A stretch of DNA of 13,181 nt, taken from positions 1-13,181 of the forward strand of contig CBDUBS010000096.1 in assembly GCA_965365445.1 (NCBI GenBank). The letters run 5' to 3'. Below, in pieces: positions 1 through 5,970 of the stretch. The notes beneath the pieces were generated by a model. The model saw only the letters and a list, made by a program, of their open reading frames with translations, was not told the DNA's origin and searched no databases. The position numbers were made by a program, and so were the translations under genes. Numbering within the stretch: the first letter of the stretch is position 1; each line of letters opens with the position of its first letter. Source of the stretch: CBDUBS01 sp965365445. GTDB taxonomy: Bacteria; Bacteroidota; Rhodothermia; Rhodothermales; DASSAV01.

Positions 1-220
1 GCCGATATAAAACGTTCATGCAGGATGCTTGCGGAAGGTTGTACGGGCGCGGAACGCCAAGCTAATCAAATTCAGGCAACCATGCTTTAAATTCGCCCTC
101 ACGGGACAATCCGGGGCGTTCGGCGGGTTGGGAACAGACTACCGCTCTGGCGTATGATTCAGCCGCCGAGCGGCGCCTGTTCGTCTCCACCAATCCGGCC
201 GACGCCCGGCCGGGAAACAC
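1..220. other. Lead-in before pabBC, possible tail of an upstream gene
   Basis: No complete gene is visible here. Two forward frames are open from the window edge: one runs to a TAA at 88-90 and another to a TAA at 63-65. Either could be the last codons of a gene that begins outside the window, but both tails are too short to recognise. I see no clear terminator and no convincing promoter. The bases just before the pabBC start (about 210-220) offer only a weak GGGAAA as a ribosome site. Confidence 0.25.
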
Positions 221-1957
221 ATGCCGAACGATCCGGGTCGGGCCGTCCTACGCGACGAAGTGAACGGCGCATGGCTGGAGTTTATCTCCCCTGCGCGCAT
301 CGAATCGACCCGATGCCTGGACGACGTGCTTCCCGTGATACGCCGGATCGAGCAGGCGGTGCGGCAGGAAGGGTTATTTGCCGCCGGATTCATCTCGTAC
401 GAGGCCGCTCCCGCTTTCGACCCGACGCTGCCTGTCGTACAGGACGACGCGTTTCCTCTGCTCTGGTTCGGGCTTTTCGAGCACCGCCGGGAGATAACAC
501 TTCCTGCGACCGGCTCGGAGCAGGCCGATTCCATCGAATGGCGCCCGTCCGTAACCCCGGCGGAGTACCATCGCTGCATCGAGGCCATCCACCGCCGCAT
601 ACGGGAAGGCGATACCTACCAGGTCAATTTCACCTACCGCCTCCAGGGGACGGCGCTCGATCCGTGGAGGCTTTTCCTGCACATTGCCGGGGATGGAGCG
701 TTCCCCTACGCCGGTTTCATCGATACCGGCGAGTGGGCCGTATGCAGCGCCTCTCCGGAGCTTTTTCTTCACATCGAAGGGGACCGGATCGAGTCTCGCC
801 CGATGAAGGGGACGGCGGCCAGAGGGCGCTGGTTCGAGGAAGACCGGGAGCGAAAGCACGCGCTGCTCCACTCCGAGAAGAACCGGGCCGAAAACCTCAT
901 GATCGTGGATATGGTTCGCAACGACCTGGGGCGGGTGGCGCACCCCGGCAGCGTTCGGACTCCGGCGCTCTTTACGGCCGAACGGTACCCGGCCGTCTGG
1001 CAGCTCACCTCGACGGTGGCTGCCCGAACGGATGCGCCGCTGGATGTCGTCCTCCGGGCCGCCTTCCCCCCGGCGTCCATCACCGGCGCTCCGAAACGGC
1101 GGACGATGGAGATCATCGCCGACCTCGAATCAACCCCGCGGCGCATCTATACCGGCACGATGGGCTTCCTGACTCCCGGGGGCCGGGTGCAACTGAACGT
1201 GGCGATCCGCACCGTACTGGTGCACAGCCCTACCGGGCGGGCGGAGTGCGGCATCGGCGGCGGCGTCGTCTGGGATTCCACCTCGGATGGCGAGTACGAC
1301 GAGACGCTCGCCAAGGCCGGATTCCTCAACCCCGTCCCCCGCGATTTCGATCTGCTGGAGACCCTGCTCTTTACCCCGGAGGCGGGTTATGCGCTGCTGG
1401 ATTATCACCTGGCACGTCTTCTGCGCTCGGCGGAGTATTTCGGCTTCCCCGTGGACGCCGGTACGGTGCAGGCGGCCCTCACGGCCGCCGCCGACCTCCC
1501 TCCGGAACCACACCGGGTTCGCGTGCTGGTTTCCCGCCGGGGAGCGGTGCGGTGCGAGGCGGCTTCCCTCCCGTCGGCCGGGTCGGGTTTCGGGAAGGTG
1601 GGCTTTGCCGCACATCCGGTAGACCCGCGCGACGTATTCCTGTACCACAAAACGACCCGCCGCGCCGTATACGAAGACGCCCTCCGGATGAAGCCGGGCT
1701 ATGACGACGTGATCCTGTTCAACGAAGCCGGAGAGGTCACCGAAACCACCATCGCCAATATTGCCGTAGAGATCGACCGGGTGCTGTACACCCCTCCCGT
1801 ACCCTGCGGTCTCCTGCCGGGAACCCTGCGCGCCTCTTTGCTCGATCAGGGCCGTATGCACGAGCGCGTTCTGACTTGCGACGATGTACTGCGCAACCCG
1901 AACGTGTACCTCCTGAACTCGGTTCGGGGGATGCACAAGGTTCGTGTTTCGGACTGA
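221..1957 (+). CDS. pabB: Aminodeoxychorismate synthase component I fused to a class IV aminotransferase (4-amino-4-deoxychorismate lyase)
   Basis: A 578-aa two-domain protein for p-aminobenzoate, the folate precursor. Residues about 1-370 are a chorismate-binding synthase with GDTYQVNF (130-137), SRPMKGTAARG (192-202), SEKNRAENLMIVDMVRNDLG (218-237) and FPPASITGAPKRRTMEII (282-299). The lysine in PMKGT (K196) is the residue that marks PabB; anthranilate synthases have alanine there. Residues about 378-578 form a class IV PLP fold with HKTTRR (476-481, K477 the likely PLP lysine), the NEAGEVTETTIANI stretch (501-514), GLLPGT (530-535) and a terminal LNSVRGMHKV. The fusion would make aminodeoxychorismate and release p-aminobenzoate plus pyruvate. 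The glutamine amidotransferase subunit PabA is not in view. The ATG at 221 is the first in-frame start that fits the domain; its ribosome site is weak. The gene is followed by the putative origin region and shows no terminator. The lyase activity of the C-terminal half is inferred from the fusion. Confidence 0.93.
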   Translation: MPNDPGRAVLRDEVNGAWLEFISPARIESTRCLDDVLPVIRRIEQAVRQEGLFAAGFISYEAAPAFDPTLPVVQDDAFPLLWFGLFEHRREITLPATGSEQADSIEWRPSVTPAEYHRCIEAIHRRIREGDTYQVNFTYRLQGTALDPWRLFLHIAGDGAFPYAGFIDTGEWAVCSASPELFLHIEGDRIESRPMKGTAARGRWFEEDRERKHALLHSEKNRAENLMIVDMVRNDLGRVAHPGSVRTPALFTAERYPAVWQLTSTVAARTDAPLDVVLRAAFPPASITGAPKRRTMEIIADLESTPRRIYTGTMGFLTPGGRVQLNVAIRTVLVHSPTGRAECGIGGGVVWDSTSDGEYDETLAKAGFLNPVPRDFDLLETLLFTPEAGYALLDYHLARLLRSAEYFGFPVDAGTVQAALTAAADLPPEPHRVRVLVSRRGAVRCEAASLPSAGSGFGKVGFAAHPVDPRDVFLYHKTTRRAVYEDALRMKPGYDDVILFNEAGEVTETTIANIAVEIDRVLYTPPVPCGLLPGTLRASLLDQGRMHERVLTCDDVLRNPNVYLLNSVRGMHKVRVSD

Positions 1958-2019
1958 GCGGCCCCGTTTGAGTGTATACGAATCACTTTCCACACGTTCT
2001 TCAAGCTGACCGCCGTAAA

Positions 2020-2028
2020 TGTGGATAA
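2020..2028 (-). promoter_or_regulatory. DnaA box 1
   Basis: TGTGGATAA on the + strand, the exact complement of the consensus TTATCCACA. It ends five bases before a TTGACA hexamer at 2033-2038, so DnaA bound here would sit at the upstream edge of a putative promoter. Confidence 0.7.
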
Positions 2029-2032
2029 CCTG

Positions 2033-2062
2033 TTGACAAGCCTGAATTAATGGCTTTATTAC
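2033..2062 (+). promoter_or_regulatory. Possible promoter in the dnaA upstream region (distal)
   Basis: A perfect TTGACA at 2033-2038 is followed, after 18 bases, by TATTAC (2057-2062, four of six matches to the -10 consensus). DnaA box 1 lies just upstream. A transcript from here would have a leader of over 300 bases before dnaA, which is long, so this may be a secondary promoter or an origin-opening transcript. It was judged by eye only, and promoter consensus in this phylum can differ. Confidence 0.35.
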
Positions 2063-2249
2063 AGGAACGTTAAGAAATGATTATCGGCTTTTCGGGCCTA
2101 CGAATTGGAGCGGTAGAAATCACCATGATCACATATAACTGATATTTATACATCTATCCCGGGCTACGCAAGGCTCGTTCCGGTCTTTCCCGGATGGAGC
2201 GGGAACAAAACGTGCGCGTTTTGTGCGACCCGACGGCCCGGGAGGCCAT

Positions 2250-2258
2250 TGTGGATAA
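2250..2258 (-). promoter_or_regulatory. DnaA box 2
   Basis: A second exact TGTGGATAA (complement of TTATCCACA), in the same orientation as box 1 and 230 bases from it, about 145 bases before the dnaA start. Two perfect 9-mers within 240 bases are far above chance and support DnaA binding in this gap. Confidence 0.7.
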
Positions 2259-2319
2259 CTCGTGAGTATTCGTTTGAGGGACGTGGAATGTATGTTGGGA
2301 AGTAATGCCTGCCGTGGGC

Positions 2320-2348
2320 TTGCAAAGCCGCCTTATACGGGGTAGACT
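2320..2348 (+). promoter_or_regulatory. dnaA: Possible proximal dnaA promoter
   Basis: TTGCAA (2320-2325) and TAGACT (2343-2348) are separated by 17 bases, each matching four of six consensus positions. Transcription from here would give a leader of about 50 bases, a more usual length than from the distal candidate. The match is weak and judged by eye only. Confidence 0.25.
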
Positions 2349-2403
2349 GTTCGTTACGTCATGGGCAGAACGGGTGAGAATGGAATCATGAGGATGCCGT
2401 GCC

Positions 2404-3795
2404 ATGCTAGCAGATGCGCAATTGGTTTGGGCGGAATGCCTGCAATCGGTAGCCCGCCGGATTTCCGGGCCGGCTGTTCAGACGTGGCTGGAGCCGCTCA
2501 AGCCGGTGGCTCTCATGCAACAGGAGGGCCGCTACGAACTGGTGCTGGAGAGCCCGAGCCCCTTTTCCCGGGAATGGTTAATGGAACATTATACCTCTTT
2601 GCTGCAAAACGCGGCCCTGCGGGTGCTCAACCATCCGACGCAGGTAACGTTTACGGCAGCCGGAGGGGGGACTGATTTACCGGAGTGGGGCGACGGAACC
2701 CGCGAGCGCGAGCCGTACTTCCCGGCCTTGAAAGAAGCAGCCGGAGAGGTGCGCGGGCCGCTCCTCGGGCCGCTGAACCCCCAGTATTCCTTCGATACCT
2801 TCATCGAGGGCGACTCGAACCGGTTGGCCCGTAGCGCGGCCTGGTCCATTGCCGAGCGGCCGGGGAAAACCAGCTTCAACCCGTTTCTGGTATATGGCGG
2901 CGTCGGGCTGGGGAAAACGCATCTGGTGCAGGCCATTGCAGCCTACGTCCGGCAGAATCATACGGGCCTACAGGTCGGGTACGTTTCCAGCGAGCAATTC
3001 ACCACGGAGTTTCTTCGCTCCGTACAACTGAACCGGGTGGCGGAGTTTTCGCTATTCTATCGGCATTTCGACGTGCTGATTGTGGATGACATTCAGTTTT
3101 TCGGAGGCAAGGAAAAAACCCAGGAAGAGTTTTTTCATCTGTTCAACGCACTGCACCAATCCGGCAAACAGATCGTGCTGTGTGCGGACCGCCCCCCGAG
3201 AGAAATTGCCGGCGTACAGGAGCGGCTGTTATCGCGTTTTCAATGGGGATTGAGCACGAGCATCGAGCCGCCCGATTATGATACCCGCAAGGCTATCGTA
3301 CGGCACAAAGCCAGGACGAACGGCTTTACCCTGCCGGGAGACGTGGAGGATTTTCTGGCGCAGCGCGTTACGGCCAACGTGCGGGAACTGGAGGGAGCCA
3401 TCCTGCGCCTGGTGGCTCAGACGACGCTGCAACAAAAGAACATCGATCTGGCGACCGCGCACTTCGTCCTGAAGGATCTGATCGGGGCGCTGCCGGCCCA
3501 TCTGGATATCGAGGACATCCAGCGCACCGTAGCGGAGTTTTACCGGCTTCCGATGCAGGAATTGCTTTCCAGAAACAGGAAGCGGGAGATCGTGAGCGCG
3601 CGGCAGGTAGCCATGTTTCTGTGCAAGCAGCACACCACCCACACGCTGCAGCACATCGGCCGGCGGTTTGGAGGGCGCGACCATACGACGGTAATCCATG
3701 CGTGTACGGCGGTGCAGGACCGGATCGACGTGGAAACCGGCTTCAGGCGCGAGATGGAACGACTCCAGCACGTAATAGCCCCGCAGGCCGCATGA
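2404..3795 (+). CDS. dnaA: Chromosomal replication initiator protein DnaA
   Basis: A 463-aa AAA+ ATPase that binds DnaA boxes, opens the origin and loads the helicase. Domain I is about residues 1-86 and domain II a short linker to about 122. The AAA+ core starts at the NPQYSFDTFI stretch (125-134). Walker A is GGVGLGKT (165-172), Walker B LIVDD (225-229), the sensor 1 region IVLCADRPP (257-265), and the arginine finger is probably R278 in LLSRFQWGL. The sensor 2 region is NVRELEGAI (325-333). Domain IV carries the DNA-binding signature FGGRDHTTVIHA (422-433). Length is normal for the family. The ATG at 2404 has a GAGGA at 2390-2394 with nine bases of spacing, which supports the start. The stop overlaps the start of the exonuclease III gene by four bases. 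DnaA boxes upstream suggest self-regulation. Confidence 0.98.
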   Translation: MLADAQLVWAECLQSVARRISGPAVQTWLEPLKPVALMQQEGRYELVLESPSPFSREWLMEHYTSLLQNAALRVLNHPTQVTFTAAGGGTDLPEWGDGTREREPYFPALKEAAGEVRGPLLGPLNPQYSFDTFIEGDSNRLARSAAWSIAERPGKTSFNPFLVYGGVGLGKTHLVQAIAAYVRQNHTGLQVGYVSSEQFTTEFLRSVQLNRVAEFSLFYRHFDVLIVDDIQFFGGKEKTQEEFFHLFNALHQSGKQIVLCADRPPREIAGVQERLLSRFQWGLSTSIEPPDYDTRKAIVRHKARTNGFTLPGDVEDFLAQRVTANVRELEGAILRLVAQTTLQQKNIDLATAHFVLKDLIGALPAHLDIEDIQRTVAEFYRLPMQELLSRNRKREIVSARQVAMFLCKQHTTHTLQHIGRRFGGRDHTTVIHACTAVQDRIDVETGFRREMERLQHVIAPQAA

Positions 3796-4559
3796 AAGTT
3801 GCTACGTGGAACGTCAATTCGATTCGCGCCCGCCTGGATCGGCTTACCGAGTGGCTGACCGTCCACCGGCCGGATGTGTTGCTACTGCAGGAAACCAAGG
3901 TAACCAACGAAGACTTTCCGTTTGATGCAATCGGCGCGGCCGGGTATCACGCCACCGTTCACGGACAACGAACGTATAACGGTGTGGCCGTCCTGAGCCT
4001 GGAACCGCTCGGCTCGGTAGCGAAGGGATTCGAGGACGGCCTGCCCGACGACGAGGCCCGGTTGATCGCCGCCGAAGTAAAAGGGGTGACCGTCGTCAGC
4101 GTGTACGTTCCAAACGGCAAAACGGTTGATTCGCCGAGTTACGGGTATAAACTGGAGTGGCTGGGCCGCCTGCGGCGTTACCTGGATGAGCGCTTCACGC
4201 CGGAGGATCTGGTTATCGTAGGCGGCGACATAAACATTGCCCCGGAGGACAGGGACGTAGCCCGTCCGGAAGAGTGGCGCTACAGCGTGTTGTGCCATCC
4301 GACAGCTCGCGAGGAACTGAGCCGGCTCCGCCGGTGGGGGCTGCTCGATACATTCCGTCTGCTCCACGAAGACGGGGGCGCGTATTCGTGGTGGGATTAC
4401 CGGGCGCTCTCCTTTCCGAAAAACAACGGTTTACGGATCGATCAGATCTATACGACGGCCGCCCTGGCTCCTTCCTGCCGGCAGGCCTATATCGACCGGG
4501 AGGCCCGGAAAGGTGAAAAGCCGTCCGATCATGCCCCGGTAGTCGCCGTGTTCGAATAG
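3792..4559 (+). CDS. xth: Exodeoxyribonuclease III (AP endonuclease, ExoIII/APE1 family)
   Basis: A 255-aa Mg-dependent nuclease of the endonuclease/exonuclease/phosphatase fold. It cuts DNA at abasic sites in base excision repair and trims 3' ends. Visible active-site elements: WNVNSIR (6-12, N7), LQETK (32-36, E34 metal ligand), VYVPNG (104-109), GGDINIAP (144-151, D146 and N148), LRIDQI (214-219, D217) and the catalytic KPSDHAPV (243-250, D246/H247). Length matches the family (about 255-270). The ATG at 3792 lies in the ATGA overlap with the dnaA stop. Although the frame is open further upstream, the protein family begins exactly at MKVATWNVNS, so the longer version is rejected. The overlap implies translational coupling with dnaA. 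The gene ends 23 bases before the convergent propeller gene. Confidence 0.96.
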   Translation: MKVATWNVNSIRARLDRLTEWLTVHRPDVLLLQETKVTNEDFPFDAIGAAGYHATVHGQRTYNGVAVLSLEPLGSVAKGFEDGLPDDEARLIAAEVKGVTVVSVYVPNGKTVDSPSYGYKLEWLGRLRRYLDERFTPEDLVIVGGDINIAPEDRDVARPEEWRYSVLCHPTAREELSRLRRWGLLDTFRLLHEDGGAYSWWDYRALSFPKNNGLRIDQIYTTAALAPSCRQAYIDREARKGEKPSDHAPVVAVFE

Positions 4560-4582
4560 AAGCGGCGGCAGGCCCGATCGGG

Positions 4583-5785
4583 TCAGGGAAGCCGGACGAT
4601 ATAGGCGGCCCCGACGGTGTTTTCCGATGCCTGACCGATCACCGCCATCGTGCCCACGTGAGCGACCGACGCGCCGAAGGCCACTTCGCCCACATCGATG
4701 ATGCGCTCCTGCCGCCACTGCCGCGTTTCGGCATCCCGATGGAACATATATACCACCCGGTCGATGTTGAAATCGAAGCCGAGTTGCTCATCGAAGCCGA
4801 CGATGAGGGCGCGGTCACCATGGAGAGACACCTGCGTTCCGAACGCTCCGAATTCATAGGGAAAGCGGGGGCGGAACACTTCGGCTTCCTTCCACCGGCC
4901 GTCGGCGTTGCGCTGGAAAAGGGTAGCCATGCCGGCCTTTTTTCGCCCCCCTCGGCTCTCCCCCACGAGGAGCTGATCCCCGTCGAGATCCATCGTGATG
5001 AATAGGTCATCGATACCGTCGATACGTTCCACCTGGCGCCACGCGCCCGTACCGGGCTGGCGTTCGAAAAGGTAAATGGAGCCGGGCTGATTCTTGAAAT
5101 AGGTGGATGAGGCTACGGCCGCCCGGTCGCCGTCGAGAACCCCTACGCCGCCGAAATTGCCGTGACGGGCCCCATCCCCGACAGATAAGCGGGCCGTGCG
5201 ATTCCAGGCTCCGGTGGTAGAATCGTGCTCGTAGATGTAGGCGGCCCCCTCGTACCGGCTTCCTGTCGGGTCGCCGGAGGTGGTTATGAGGGCGCGGCCC
5301 CCGTCGAGCGCAACGGAGGTGGCGAAAGCGCCTTCTTCGGCCTTTGGATCGCCGACGAGCTTGGCCGTTTCGACCCAGGCGCCGGTGCTGTCGCGCTCGA
5401 AGATATAGGCAGCGTTCGAGTTGGCCGTTGCAAAAAAATACTCCGCCGCCGCCACCAGGGCCCGGTCGCCGCTAAGCGAAAGCGTACGTCCGAAAAAGTC
5501 GCCTTCGGCGCAATCGCTGGGGGTGAGCCGGGCCGCCTCCTGCCAGGCGCCGGACTCCGGGTTTTGTTCGTAGATATAGGCCGCACCCGAATTCGCGCCG
5601 CATACGTTTTCGGCGCTGGCCCCGACGAGCACCCGCCGGCCGTCGGTGGCAACCGAGATGCCGAAGAAGTTGCCGGTCGTGGTATCCGGGTGGTTCAGGT
5701 TAGTGATTTGCGCCCATGCGGAGGGGGTGATCCCTGCACCAAACAGGATCATACAGGCGAAAAGGGCATATCGGATACGTTGCAT
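4583..5785 (-). CDS. Secreted seven-repeat FG-GAP-like beta-propeller protein
   Basis: A 400-aa exported protein of unknown function. The N-terminus has a signal peptide: a basic start, a hydrophobic core (about 7-19) and a likely cut after AWA (23-25). The rest is seven repeats of 51-57 residues, each starting with a phrase like FFGISVATDG and many ending in GAAYIYE...GAW; they begin near residues 41, 98, 154, 211, 262, 315 and 370. Seven such units predict a closed seven-bladed propeller. The last blade stops at GAAYIVRLP, and the first residues of the mature protein could supply the missing strand. Two mature cysteines (62 and 92) could form a disulfide. No catalytic site, anchor or type IX sorting domain is seen, so it is probably periplasmic or released. 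The ATG at 5785 is chosen over a TTG one codon earlier. No clear ribosome site is seen. It is the only - strand gene and is divergent from uvrB. Confidence 0.85.
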   Translation of the reverse strand: MQRIRYALFACMILFGAGITPSAWAQITNLNHPDTTTGNFFGISVATDGRRVLVGASAENVCGANSGAAYIYEQNPESGAWQEAARLTPSDCAEGDFFGRTLSLSGDRALVAAAEYFFATANSNAAYIFERDSTGAWVETAKLVGDPKAEEGAFATSVALDGGRALITTSGDPTGSRYEGAAYIYEHDSTTGAWNRTARLSVGDGARHGNFGGVGVLDGDRAAVASSTYFKNQPGSIYLFERQPGTGAWRQVERIDGIDDLFITMDLDGDQLLVGESRGGRKKAGMATLFQRNADGRWKEAEVFRPRFPYEFGAFGTQVSLHGDRALIVGFDEQLGFDFNIDRVVYMFHRDAETRQWRQERIIDVGEVAFGASVAHVGTMAVIGQASENTVGAAYIVRLP

Positions 5786-5841
5786 CAAGGGCTTATGGAT
5801 ACGCTTTCGGAAAACAGACGGGCGCCGGGCGCCAGGCGGAG

Positions 5842-5865
5842 GCTCCAGGGGTTAACCCCGGGAGC
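5842..5865. promoter_or_regulatory. 24-bp near-perfect palindrome in the divergent propeller/uvrB gap
   Basis: The arms GCTCC (5842-5846) and GGAGC (5861-5865) flank the perfect 12-bp palindrome GGGGTTAACCCC (5848-5859), with a single A/G mismatch pair at 5847/5860. Eleven of twelve base pairs match, with no loop, which suits a dimeric regulator bound to duplex DNA better than an RNA hairpin. It lies 57 bases from the propeller start and about 105 bases before uvrB, so it could control either or both. No regulator is identified. Confidence 0.5.
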
Positions 5866-5897
5866 ACCCCCCATGAAGGCGCATGGATTTGCTACGG

Positions 5898-5917
5898 TGA
5901 CACCGGGATGACACCGG
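5898..5917 (+). repeat. Two TGACACCGG direct repeats, 11 bp apart, upstream of uvrB
   Basis: TGACACCGG occurs at 5898-5906 and again at 5909-5917, a spacing of one helical turn. The first copy is also part of a small dyad, CGGTG-A-CACCG (5895-5905). A TATCAT hexamer resembling a -10 element follows at 5926-5931, without a well-spaced -35. The pair could be an activator or repressor site for uvrB. No recognised SOS box is visible. Confidence 0.35.
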
Positions 5918-5970
5918 CTCCTTCGTATCATACCGTTTTTCTTTCGGCTCATTCTTGACCTTGCAGCTCA

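Larger units (their letters stand above)
1958..2403. other. Candidate replication origin / dnaA control region
   Basis: This 446-bp gap between pabBC and dnaA has no credible gene. It holds two identical perfect DnaA boxes in the same orientation (2020-2028 and 2250-2258), one weak box-like site at 1986-1994 (two mismatches) and another at 2146-2154. Between the perfect boxes lies the most AT-rich stretch, about 2120-2157, with GATC at 2128-2131, a reasonable unwinding element. A six-base inverted repeat (TTCCCG 2187-2192, CGGGAA 2200-2205) also lies here. The position beside dnaA is the classic place for oriC. However, two boxes are few for an origin, and in Bacteroidota the origin is not always next to dnaA, so the boxes might serve only dnaA autoregulation. 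Confidence 0.5.

Noticed and set aside
154..1704. Long + strand open frame overlapping pabBC in another frame
   Set aside because: Its translation is arginine/proline/glycine-rich low complexity, typical of an out-of-frame reading of GC-rich DNA, while the pabBC frame carries all conserved motifs.
3621..3791. Longer N-terminus for exonuclease III reaching into dnaA
   Set aside because: The extra 57 residues overlap the conserved DNA-binding end of dnaA, and the enzyme family starts exactly at the ATG at 3792.
4112..4125. 14-base repeat AAACGGCAAAACGG shared with 8604-8617
   Set aside because: One 14-base match in 13 kb is near chance expectation, and the first copy is ordinary coding sequence.
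4573..4582. CCCGATCGGG palindrome between the convergent exonuclease III and propeller genes as a terminator
   Set aside because: A perfect 10-bp palindrome leaves no loop for a stable RNA hairpin, and there is no T-run on either strand.
5753..5785. Lipoprotein signal (LFAC) in the propeller protein
   Set aside because: The cysteine lies at residue 11, too early in the signal, with the hydrophobic core continuing past it; a standard cut after AWA fits better.
5955..5960. TTGACC as a -35 element for uvrB
   Set aside because: It lies only ten bases before the uvrB start codon, leaving no room for a -10 element.
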